23,558 nt of DNA from CAZGQY01 sp964528035 (GTDB lineage: Bacteria > Pseudomonadota > Gammaproteobacteria > Methylococcales > UBA1147), in contig CAZGQY010000046.1 in assembly GCA_964528035.1 (NCBI GenBank), positions 1 through 23,558 of the forward strand. The letters run 5' to 3'. Within the stretch, counting starts at the first letter, position 1; every line of letters starts with the position of its first letter. Under the pieces are notes generated by a model that ran no database searches, was not told the DNA's origin, and worked only from the letters and a program-made list of their open reading frames with translations. Below, one piece after another: positions 1 through 6,158 of this stretch. Both the position numbers and the translations under genes were made by a program.

Positions 1-453
1 ATTTGAGGACAAGATTCTATCTTAAACACTGGTCCAGTTTTTGGGGAGTATTATACTTATCGGATCTCAGAGCAAGGCAGATGAAGGAAGAAAAGGAAAA
101 AAAGGGGTCAAGAATATTTAACAATATACTAATGTCTTTCGAAGACTTTGTATGGCTTTTAATCAACCAAACTTCGTGCAATGTTCATTCTGGTTTTTTA
201 CATTGAGGATGATACGCTTCTGGCATTACCAAGACCCAAGGCCACAACTCACTTTTTTAGATTTTTGCTGCCCTATATTTTTGAAACCTAGAGAACTAAG
301 ATTTCTGCTGAATTTGGGTTAGGTCTTGCGTCTGGGTCATATAACATGTAGTAAATAGAACATGACCCCTTATCTTTTTTTGAACAGAGATTCGATATCC
401 GACCATTGGATACTTCCGCTAGTAGGTCGTTTGTAGATTTGCCTTGTTAGCTG
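1..453. other. Gene-free left edge with GGGGTCA-bordered repeat remnants
   Basis: I see no convincing gene here; a 67-codon open frame at 3-206 has no ribosome site and no recognisable motif. A 9-bp inverted repeat, AAGGGGTCA at 102-110 and TGACCCCTT at 363-371, brackets about 250 bases, with A-rich or T-rich tracts just outside both copies. The stretch GGGTTAGGTCTTGCG at 316-330 resembles the GGGGTCAGGTCTTGC-type ends that border some IS200-like or REP-associated transposase elements in gammaproteobacteria. That resemblance is from memory and unverified. No transposase reading frame remains. A similar piece, CTTGACCCTTT, lies at 22943-22953. Confidence 0.3.
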
Positions 454-924
454 TTATTCATCTTCCCAACTTGGATATTGCTCAGGGCTCTCACCTTCCG
501 ACTCAATTACCCTTGGATAAGTGATACCTTTTTTAACATGCTTCTTCTTTCTTCCTTTTTTGATTTCAAATATCCATGAGTCGCCAAAATCAAAGTGATA
601 AAATAGTTTCGACCCTGTGATGGGATAGACCTCATTTAACATTGTGTCTAAGCTTTCACGTTCTTCGAAGCCATATTCATCTACGTCTCCAAAAACTCTT
701 TCCCTTTTACGCCAATTCTTGCCGACAAAAAACTCGAAAAGATGATCGTTGTCAAAACTTATTGTCTTTTGAATGAATAGATGAAGATCAAATAGATCCG
801 ACTCTTCTGGAGCTTCTATTACTCTCTTCCATTCGGAATCAGCGTACATACCTGACTCTAGCTTTATTGTTAATGTGTATAATTCTTTCACTTTATACTC
901 GTTTACTATACCGCTAACATCCAA
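454..924 (-). CDS. pRiA4b ORF-3-like / IS1096 TnpR-like passenger protein
   Basis: A 156-residue soluble protein without signal peptide or membrane segment. The stretch FYHFDFGDSWIFEI (about residues 108-121) followed by YPRVIESEGESPEQYP (about 136-151) matches the hallmark FDFGDxW and glycine/glutamate-rich end of the plasmid pRiA4b ORF-3 family, also annotated as IS1096 element passenger TnpR. The biochemical role of that family is unknown to me; members are common on plasmids, in integron-like islands and near transposons. A basic patch, KKGRKKKHVKK, at about 122-132 could bind nucleic acid, which is inference. The ATG has no strong ribosome site. It faces away from the oxidase block and shares its strand with the secreted-protein gene to its right. 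Confidence is good for the family and nil for function. Confidence 0.75.
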   Translation of the reverse strand: MDVSGIVNEYKVKELYTLTIKLESGMYADSEWKRVIEAPEESDLFDLHLFIQKTISFDNDHLFEFFVGKNWRKRERVFGDVDEYGFEERESLDTMLNEVYPITGSKLFYHFDFGDSWIFEIKKGRKKKHVKKGITYPRVIESEGESPEQYPSWEDE

Positions 925-1015
925 ATAACCAGCTTGTATGGTTGAATTTTGGTTATAAAAACTCTAATTATAATTAAATATTGTGTACCGCCGAATTACC
1001 CGAATTATCCCAAGA

Positions 1016-1384
1016 CTACTCTGGAAGAATACAAGTTATGACTGATTTATCCGCTGCATATTTTTCACATCGTTTAATACATAAGTCTTTCGGGTTTGGT
1101 CCTAAGTATATTGTTCCATCATCGCCCTTTGGCGAAGCAGCTCCAGGTCGATTTGCGAAAATTCCTCTTGCTCTTCCGTATGGTTCATTAGGTCTGGCCG
1201 GATTTGGATGCGGAAGGACTTTAGAACAGTCCGTATTATAATGTAGTGGGCCGGACACACTTTTTACGCATTGATGATCACGTGGGCCGTCACCTGGACC
1301 AACACACATTATCCATTGGTCAGATTCTTTTGCCTGGACACTAGTTATCACCAATAGTGGAAGTAAAATAGTATAAATTTTCAT
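1016..1384 (-). CDS. Small secreted six-cysteine protein
   Basis: A 122-residue protein I do not recognise. Residues 1-18 form a typical Sec signal peptide (MKIYTILLPLLVITSVQA) with likely cleavage after VQA. The mature part is about 104 residues and carries six cysteines (27, 39, 53, 102, 106, 118), enough for three disulfides. The central region, about 56-90, is rich in proline, glycine and arginine. The start is supported by AAAGGT seven bases upstream of the ATG on the minus strand. Together with the neighbouring pRiA4b-like gene it has the look of single-gene accessory cargo. A periplasmic or extracellular location is inferred from the signal peptide. No enzyme motif is visible. Confidence 0.6.
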   Translation of the reverse strand: MKIYTILLPLLVITSVQAKESDQWIMCVGPGDGPRDHQCVKSVSGPLHYNTDCSKVLPHPNPARPNEPYGRARGIFANRPGAASPKGDDGTIYLGPNPKDLCIKRCEKYAADKSVITCILPE

Positions 1385-1436
1385 ATTTTGTACCTTTATC
1401 TAAAATGAAATCGCATAATGCCAAATAAAAAAACCT

Positions 1437-1513
1437 ACGTTTACAATGCGTTGTTTTTGCTGGGCATGATTTGAGTTTACCCTTTTTACGGCCAACTGGA
1501 AGCATTGTTGGAC
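1437..1513. other. Possible attC-like imperfect inverted repeat
   Basis: The left arm ACGTTTACAATGC (1437-1449) is roughly complementary to the right arm GCATTGTTGGACG (1502-1514). The perfect part is ACAATGC/GCATTGT. The right arm contains GTTGGAC (1507-1513), which fits the integron core box GTTRRRY. The left box is degenerate. Its 77-base length is within the attC range, but the inner stem is poor. This is a weak call, kept because a better attC-like site with the same GTCCAAC box lies 1 kb away. Confidence 0.25.
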
Positions 1514-1622
1514 GAAGCTGCTGCGCGGCAGAAAAAACAAATCTTCCGATCAAAAACTAAAATGTAACCTCAACCCCTCAGTCACACGGGCGATTCAACC
1601 ACGAAACTGAGGTTACACCGTC

Positions 1623-1814
1623 ATGACAACACCCTTCAAAAGAACTTTCAAGCACGATCATGAAATGCTTCTGCAACATCTTAGACTTAAAGGACTTCAA
1701 CCGAAGACAATAGACGCCTATTCGCGCGGCATGCGTCGTATTGGTCTTTATTTTGACCTTCAGGTCTATGATCTCTCAGAACAGCAGTTGATTGACTATT
1801 TCTCCACTCTTCTC
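1623..1814 (+). pseudogene. Tyrosine recombinase N-terminus (integrase head), truncated
   Basis: The first 64 codons read as the SAM-like DNA-binding domain of a phage-type integrase: FKHDHEMLLQHLRLKGLQPK and then TIDAYSRGMRRIGLYFD, ending with LSEQQLIDYF. The arrangement LRLKGLQPKTIDAY is typical of integrases that travel with IS91-like transposases. The catalytic domain (Arg, His-x-x-Arg, Tyr) is absent. After about residue 64 the frame continues into unrelated out-of-frame codons and stops at 1937, because a deletion has joined the gene to transposase sequence. The ATG follows the left-end hairpin directly. It is nonfunctional as a recombinase. Confidence 0.65.
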
Positions 1815-1821
1815 ACGACGC

Positions 1822-2299
1822 CTGGATTTTCATCCCCATGTTCATGTCGTCATACCTGCCGCAGCCATCGATGCAGTAAAAAAACTCTGGCGAACCAAAA
1901 AAAGCCCAAGCAAAGACAACAACGCTTATCTTTTTAACCATAAGGCGCTAGCCAGGGTTTTTCGTGCGAAGATGCTAGAAGCCCCACCTGGCTCTAGTAG
2001 GATTGACTCTACCTGAAAAACAGCCCACAAAATGGGTTGGCAAGAGGTTTTTGTGGTTGATTCTCCAGCCTGTGCGACCCAAGGGGTTTAGACGCGCACG
2101 CAATTTTAGTTTTTTACATCCCAACAGCAAACGATTGATCCAGTTGATTCACTATGTGCTCAAACTGGATCCAGCCCGTGCCTTGGCCTGGGTGCGAAAA
2201 GGCCCTGCGCTGACATGTCGGGAGTGCGGGGCTCAGATGAAAATTATAAAAACTCAGATCCTCCCGCTTTTCCCTTGGACACTGACTATACCCACATGA
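1822..2299 (+). pseudogene. IS91-family transposase, middle and C-terminal fragments
   Basis: The frame from 1822 reads LDFHPHVHVVIPAAAIDAVK and on to FNHKALARVFRAKML, matching the HxH-containing region of IS91 Y2-type transposases. Near 2003-2016 the reading switches to the +2 frame and continues LTLPEKQPTKWV; a deletion then joins it to PVRPKGFRRARNFSFLHPNS and KRLIQLIHYVLKLDPARALAW. It closes with the zinc-finger-like CRECGAQMKIIK typical of the family C-terminus. The two-tyrosine catalytic helix lies in the deleted part. At least one frameshift and two deletions make it dead. Confidence 0.7.
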
Positions 2300-2455
2300 T
2301 GATGGACGAGAGATTTTTGATGTTCTAAACGAAACCTCAGCTCAGGTGGAATGAATTTCAGTCAATAGCGCTGAGGCCTCTGTTTGTCTTGAAAACTCGG
2401 AAATTTGGCGCAAATTGGTATAAAACTAACAAATCTTAATACGCGTTGCTGCAAT

Positions 2456-2567
2456 GGCAACTGTACTCGCTGGTTCTTAAGGTTTGCGGGTCGCCCCAAG
2501 CCTTGAGATCCTGCAAAACTCAAAAAGATATTTTCATATCAAATCTAAAACATCGGGCTTGTCCAAC
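2456..2567. repeat. Dispersed module, copy A (flanks the attC-like site)
   Basis: The reverse complement of these 112 bases aligns along its whole length with 20038-20153. Shared blocks, read on the minus strand, are GTTGGAC-AAGCCCG at one end, then TATGAAAATATCTTTTTGAG, a CTTGGGG block, and TTAAG...CAGC...GTTGCC at the far end. I count about 60 of 69 identical positions in the first two thirds, with one 5-base gap, and looser similarity beyond. It has no open frame of its own. In both copies the module stops at, or runs into, an attC-like core box. Confidence 0.7.
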
Positions 2568-2615
2568 AAACGGTTCATATCGCGGCTACGCGCGATATAA
2601 CCTTATTCGTTATAT
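2561..2615 (+). other. attC-like integron recombination site
   Basis: GTCCAAC (2561-2567) fits the R'' box RYYYAAC, and GTTATAT (2609-2615) stands where R' (GTTRRRY) belongs, off by one base. Between them GGTTCATATCGCG pairs with CGCGATATAACC around a GCTACG loop. The left strand carries one extra C, which is the extrahelical-base pattern of real attC sites (TTCAA opposite TTAA) and sets the orientation as plus. Total length is 55 bases, a usual attC size. The toxin-antitoxin pair starts 83 bases downstream, as expected for a gene cassette. The call is from structure, not from a search. Confidence 0.55.
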
Positions 2616-2631
2616 GCTTTGTTGCAACTAT

Positions 2632-2664
2632 TTGATTGCATATGAACTTAATTGTATTACAATT
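2632..2664 (+). promoter_or_regulatory. Probable toxin-antitoxin promoter and operator
   Basis: TTGATT (2632-2637), a 17-base spacer and TATTAC (2655-2660) form a moderate sigma70-like promoter 38 bases before the antitoxin ATG. The perfect palindrome AATTGTATTACAATT (2650-2664) covers the -10 box. RelB/DinJ antitoxins repress their own promoters by binding palindromes, so this is the natural operator candidate; that step is inference. Confidence 0.45.
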
Positions 2665-2697
2665 GCATTTATTTGCAACATGAAAGAACACTAAATT

Positions 2698-2973
2698 ATG
2701 AAGACAGATACAATTAGCATACGGATTGACCATGGTACGAAAACTGAATTTACTCTTGTTTGTGAAGAAATTGGATTAAGCCCTTCACAAGCTATTAAAT
2801 TATTTACAAAAGCAGTTATCAATTATGGTGGAATTCCATTTGAACTCAAGACCAAACAACCAAATAAGATTACGGTACAAGCCATACAAGAGCTAGAAGA
2901 AGGAAAAGGCTATAAGTCTAGTGGCACTTCAGAGCTATTTAACGACCTTCAGGTTAAGTTAGAGAATGCTTGA
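2698..2973 (+). CDS. dinJ: RelB/DinJ-family antitoxin
   Basis: A 91-residue antitoxin of the RelB/DinJ family. The N-terminal MKTDTISIRIDHGTKTEF, followed by a helix around LSPSQAIKLFTKAVINYGGI (28-47), is the ribbon-helix-helix DNA-binding and dimerisation domain. The acidic C-terminal part, from about residue 60, would wrap and inhibit the toxin. The gene overlaps the downstream toxin gene by 8 bases, the normal arrangement. It should repress its own promoter through the palindrome at 2650-2664. It follows the attC-like site, so it may have arrived as an integron cassette. Stabilising an island or cassette array is a common role for such pairs. The family call is firm; dinJ is used because the partner toxin is YafQ-like. 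Confidence 0.85.
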   Translation: MKTDTISIRIDHGTKTEFTLVCEEIGLSPSQAIKLFTKAVINYGGIPFELKTKQPNKITVQAIQELEEGKGYKSSGTSELFNDLQVKLENA

Positions 2974-3235
2974 AATCGTATACTCGAGCCAATTTAAGAA
3001 AGATTTTAAAAAAGCAAGAAAGTTACCATTACCTGATTTGAAGATTCTATTTGATGTGATTTTGATTTTGGAACAGGAAGCTACTCTTGATGCAAAATAT
3101 AAAGATCACGAGCTAATTGGCAACTGGTGCAGCTTTCGTGAATGCCATATAAAACCCGATTTACTACTAATTTATAAGAGAAATCTCTCTGAGCTACAGA
3201 TGGCTAGAATTGGAACTCACAGCGACTTATTTTAA
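2966..3235 (+). CDS. yafQ: YafQ-family mRNA interferase toxin
   Basis: An 89-residue type II toxin of the RelE/ParE superfamily, YafQ branch, which cleaves mRNA in the ribosome. The catalytic set of E. coli YafQ (His50, His63, Asp67, His87, Phe91) can be matched one to one, shifted by two, to His48 (YKDHEL), His61 (CHIKPD), Asp65, His85 and Phe89 (THSDLF), so the protein looks active. The ATG lies inside the antitoxin gene, giving translational coupling. No frameshift or truncation is visible. Its activity should be held in check by the antitoxin encoded just upstream. Confidence 0.88.
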   Translation: MLEIVYSSQFKKDFKKARKLPLPDLKILFDVILILEQEATLDAKYKDHELIGNWCSFRECHIKPDLLLIYKRNLSELQMARIGTHSDLF

Positions 3236-3576
3236 ATGCTAATTACTCTGCCTGCAATAAAGCCAAAATAACGGGCCACAAATGATAATAGAAGAACTAC
3301 CCAAGTGGCATTAATTTTAATAAAAACATGACTTTTAAAAAAACGACGCTTTTAATATTTTTGAATTATAAATAGAAACAACAGTTAACGCGAGTTTCCG
3401 TATAGAATATTGCCATACCTTCCAATTTGTAATAATACTGGGTTCAGGGAACTTTAGCCTGGAAAGCAAAACTAAGCATACGTTAAAATATCGACTTCAC
3501 TGATTTTTCTGATCGGATAAGCCCCCTTTGGCTTCGATAAAAAATTGGGCCACCCTATTTGTACAGTTAGAATTTA
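3236..3576. other. Gene-free stretch before the multicopper oxidase
   Basis: These 341 AT-rich bases separate the toxin-antitoxin pair from the oxidase gene. I see no reading frame, no attC-like partner and no strong terminator. A short stem, AAGCC/GGCTT, at about 3520-3535 is too weak to call. The promoter of the oxidase-cupredoxin genes must lie here, but no -35/-10 pair stands out with proper spacing. TATAGAAT at about 3402 is one isolated -10-like word. Confidence 0.4.
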
Positions 3577-5271
3577 ATGAGAAATAAGAAAATACTGATT
3601 ATCGTATCGGGTATTGTCCTCCTGGTATCGATTGGCTTTTATATGTTGCCGTGGTTTAGTGGTAAAGTTTGGATTGACCCTCCAGAAACTTTGGTAACAA
3701 TACCTGAAGCATTGGAAACACCTGATGGTGCGAAAAAACCCAAAATTTGCGGGGAGAAAGCGCACATCTGGAGTGGAAAATCAGAAATCGACGGTGTTGA
3801 GATACGTGAATCGCTCAGGTGCGAGCCGGATAACCCCTGGGGAGTTGCATCGTTCGTAAAGGGAACCAACAATGTATCAATGATGACATTGATGAAAACT
3901 CGCCTGGCCAGTGATGCGGTGATAAAAAAGAACGACCGCGATGGAGATGGTGATCCGGATTATATCCATATTACTCTGGAAGTGTCCGAGTTGAACGGTA
4001 GCTCTCCGGATGGTGAAAAATATTTACCGACTTACGATATTGCACCGGGAGTTCGGCCAGGCATCTGGGCTTTTACACCAAAAACCCGAGGCATGGCGGC
4101 GATAAACCTGTTTTCATACGAAGCCATTCGGGATCTTAGGCCGCCCTCACCGGCTATTCGTGTAGAGCAGGGTGATACGGTCATCATTACTCTCGAGAAT
4201 ACTCACTATTTGCCGCATACAATCCATTTGCACGGTGTCGATCATCCGTATATTACTCGAGACGGCGAAGGTAATGACGGCGTTCCGATTACCGACGAGC
4301 ACCCGGTACTGCCTGGTGACAGCAAATCCTATGCATTGAAACCCAGACAAACCGGTACCATGTTTTACCATTGTCATGTACAAACCGACAAGCATTTGAT
4401 GATGGGGCTTCAGGGAATGTTCATTGTCGAAGAGAATCGCCCTAATAACTGGGTGCAGACTTTGAATGTTGGTGCTGGTTTTGTTCGTCATCCTTCGGTT
4501 GCTATCAGCGAATCTTATGACCATGAATACGATTTGCATTATCAGGGTATCGACAAGGAATTAAACTCGATTATACAAACGGTGAACGATCCTCGTTTGA
4601 TCGCACAGAAAATGAATCGGGAATATGACATGACCGAATCGACTATGGATTATTTTCTGCTCAACGGGCGTTCTTTTCCTTACACCCTGAAAGAGTCAAT
4701 TATAGTGGTAAAGCCGGATGATACTGTCAAGCTGCGTATTGCCAATGGTCAGGACGAGGTGGTTTCCTTGCATACCCATGGTCATAAAGCAACCATTACC
4801 CACTATGATGGCGTAGAAGCGCCGGATGGTGCCCGGATAACGCGTGATGTTTACAGTCTAAGCAGTGCACAGCGCCTCGATCTTTCTTTGTCCGCAACTG
4901 ACGATGGTTTGCACAGCTATGGCCCGGGTGTCTGGCTGTTCCATAACCATGCGGAGAAAGGCATCAGTACAGATGGCCGCAATCCGGGTGGTGATATCAG
5001 TATGATTGTGTACCAGTCTTTTTTGCAGGAAAATGGTTTTCCAAAACTACAGGGCGTGGATATTAATCGCTTTTTGGATCCTCGGTTTTACCAGGGCACA
5101 CTGCCGATTTGGGAGCAATCCAAGGCGCCCCAGCTTCTTGGACAGGCGGGTTCTGTTACGCCGGAGCTGCTGAAGGTTATCATAGCCGGACTTATTCTAG
5201 GCTTGCTTATTGGACTCATACTATGGTTGTTCATGCTTCTTTCCGGTTCAGGAAAGGAGGCGAATTCATGA
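3577..5271 (+). CDS. Membrane-anchored two-domain multicopper oxidase, type 1 Cu in domain 1
   Basis: A 564-residue oxidase with a membrane segment at each end (about 5-24 and 531-555), which places the catalytic part in the periplasm. Four His-x-His pairs for a trinuclear copper cluster are visible: HLHG (217-219), HCH (265-267), HTHGH (399-403) and HNH (456-458). The type 1 copper Cys is in the first cupredoxin domain (Cys266, with His273 and a nearby Met). In the second domain its place is taken by Asn457, so that domain has no blue copper. This is the layout called type C among two-domain oxidases, unlike CueO or classic laccases. A calcium-loop-like NDRDGDGDPD lies at 119-128. The gene overlaps the cupredoxin gene by ATGA. 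The electron donor and substrate are not known from sequence; oxidation of an organic, metal or cupredoxin donor with reduction of oxygen is the family expectation. Confidence 0.85.
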   Translation: MRNKKILIIVSGIVLLVSIGFYMLPWFSGKVWIDPPETLVTIPEALETPDGAKKPKICGEKAHIWSGKSEIDGVEIRESLRCEPDNPWGVASFVKGTNNVSMMTLMKTRLASDAVIKKNDRDGDGDPDYIHITLEVSELNGSSPDGEKYLPTYDIAPGVRPGIWAFTPKTRGMAAINLFSYEAIRDLRPPSPAIRVEQGDTVIITLENTHYLPHTIHLHGVDHPYITRDGEGNDGVPITDEHPVLPGDSKSYALKPRQTGTMFYHCHVQTDKHLMMGLQGMFIVEENRPNNWVQTLNVGAGFVRHPSVAISESYDHEYDLHYQGIDKELNSIIQTVNDPRLIAQKMNREYDMTESTMDYFLLNGRSFPYTLKESIIVVKPDDTVKLRIANGQDEVVSLHTHGHKATITHYDGVEAPDGARITRDVYSLSSAQRLDLSLSATDDGLHSYGPGVWLFHNHAEKGISTDGRNPGGDISMIVYQSFLQENGFPKLQGVDINRFLDPRFYQGTLPIWEQSKAPQLLGQAGSVTPELLKVIIAGLILGLLIGLILWLFMLLSGSGKEANS

Positions 5272-5966
5272 GCAGGTTTGTCAAATTTAGTATCTTGCTG
5301 AGCCTTGGTATTGTGTTTCCAAGCCTGGCACAGGAACTGGATAGTGCAATTGTGGTTCCATATGAAGGGGAAAGCAAAGTAAAGGTCAGGCACCAGATGG
5401 ATATGCAGGGAATGATCATGAACGAAAATAAGGAGACTTTACCGGATGGTTGTCGGGAAATTTCTGAAGATGTGAGTTTTACTGTTCATGCCGGGAGAAA
5501 GTATGCGGAAAAATTTAACGGTAAAATGTTCGCTTACGATCAGCAGGAGTGGGCGGTCAAGCCATGCAGCCGGATCACTATTAAATTTGTTAATGACGAT
5601 CATATTCGCCACCAGTTCATGATCCATGGTTTACCGGAATATCTTTATCCGCCTACAGGGATGTTCCATATCGAACTGACAGGACCGGGCAGTAAAACAG
5701 CAACATTTATTGTTTCCGACGAACCTAAGACTTTTCTGGTGCACTGTGAACTGGCGCAGCATATGGAATATGGCATGAAAGCTCAGATGAAAGTGGGTGA
5801 AGGTGATGGCGATTTGCCCAGTGTTCCGGGTTTGACCAAAGTCGAGCGGCCTGACCAGTATTCTGTTGAGTGGGATATTGCGAGTATTGTCGGATTACTG
5901 ATTGCGACACTTGTTGGTATTTTTATGATCGTTAGTATCGGGGTCGTGTGTAAAAAGAGAGAGTAA
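5268..5966 (+). CDS. Membrane-anchored cupredoxin (blue copper) protein
   Basis: A 232-residue protein starting at the ATG behind GGAAAGGAGG and overlapping the oxidase stop. Upstream in-frame codons lie inside the oxidase gene and are not a likely start. Residues 1-21 are a signal peptide (SLA-Q). A cupredoxin domain follows, with His115 or His120 (HIRHQFMIH), Cys160, His165 and Met170 (HCELAQHMEYGM), the expected type 1 copper ligands. Residues about 204-228 are a C-terminal membrane anchor with a short basic cytoplasmic tail. A His/Met-rich segment, HQMDMQGMIM at 42-51, could bind extra copper. Tight coupling to the oxidase gene suggests that it is its electron donor or acceptor, which is inference. 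The type 1 site call is firm on motifs. Confidence 0.82.
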   Translation: MSRFVKFSILLSLGIVFPSLAQELDSAIVVPYEGESKVKVRHQMDMQGMIMNENKETLPDGCREISEDVSFTVHAGRKYAEKFNGKMFAYDQQEWAVKPCSRITIKFVNDDHIRHQFMIHGLPEYLYPPTGMFHIELTGPGSKTATFIVSDEPKTFLVHCELAQHMEYGMKAQMKVGEGDGDLPSVPGLTKVERPDQYSVEWDIASIVGLLIATLVGIFMIVSIGVVCKKRE

Positions 5967-5993
5967 CTGCTCAGTAAGTTAGGTGCTTAGGGA

Positions 5994-6086
5994 ATAAGCC
6001 ATTAATTGTTTGGGACGCGTGAAACCATCCCTGTAAGCTCTGCTGCAACATCCTTGTTGCAGAAGCCCAAACAATTAATGGCTTAT
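5994..6086. repeat. Variable-arm hairpin element, copy 1
   Basis: A 93-base element in the gap between the cupredoxin and ABC genes. Perfect 21-bp inverted arms (5994-6014 and 6066-6086; arm word AAGCCATTAATTGTTTGGG) enclose a 51-base core, 6015-6065. The core itself can fold into two small hairpins: GGGA...TCCC, around CGCGTGAAACCA, and CTGCAACA/TGTTGCAG, around TCCT. The predicted shape is a long stem with two branch loops. The core recurs at 13919-13969. There is no U-tract, so it is not a plain intrinsic terminator, though it could shape expression of the genes on either side. Confidence 0.85.
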
Positions 6087-6158
6087 ATCCTCCGTAAACA
6101 TTACGTTGAGTAGATACAGGATTGGTTTTGTATGGAGCGTATCTCCAAAGGAAATAAT

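Larger units (their letters stand above)
1561..2376 (+). mobile_element. IS91-type element, internally deleted remnant
   Basis: This stretch holds the beginning of a tyrosine-recombinase gene and the middle and end of an IS91-family transposase, joined by deletions. Both edges carry short hairpins built on the same word: CCTCAGT/ACTGAGG at 1576-1582 and 1606-1612 (nested in GTAACCTCA/TGAGGTTAC, 1564-1572 and 1607-1615) on the left, and CCTCAGC/GCTGAGG at 2335-2341 and 2370-2376 on the right. I take these as approximate element ends; the exact termini are not certain. IS91-type elements move by rolling-circle transposition using a Y2 transposase. This copy lacks the catalytic region and cannot move itself. 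Confidence 0.6.

Noticed and set aside
3..206. 67-codon open frame at the left edge
   Set aside because: No ribosome site, no motif, low-complexity Lys/Glu run; probably chance.
981..1241. 86-codon plus-strand open frame
   Set aside because: Lies entirely opposite the secreted-protein gene, which has a signal peptide and ribosome site.
1341..1553. 70-codon minus-strand open frame
   Set aside because: Overlaps the start of the secreted-protein gene and runs through an inverted repeat; likely repeat DNA read by chance.
2446..2694. 82-codon open frame
   Set aside because: It reads through the dispersed module and the attC-like site; no start signal.
3520..3535. AAGCC/GGCTT stem before the oxidase gene as terminator or riboswitch
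   Set aside because: Five base pairs only, no T-run, no recognisable fold.
5109..5267. N-terminal extension of the cupredoxin gene
   Set aside because: Inside the oxidase gene in another frame; the ATG at 5268 has a strong ribosome site and opens a signal peptide.
5994..6086. Reading the hairpin as a rho-independent terminator
   Set aside because: No T-tract follows either arm, and the core is conserved in a second locus inside an operon.
6132..6158. ATG start nine codons earlier for the ABC ATPase
   Set aside because: No ribosome site; the GTG at 6159 has AAAGGAA and gives the family N-terminus.
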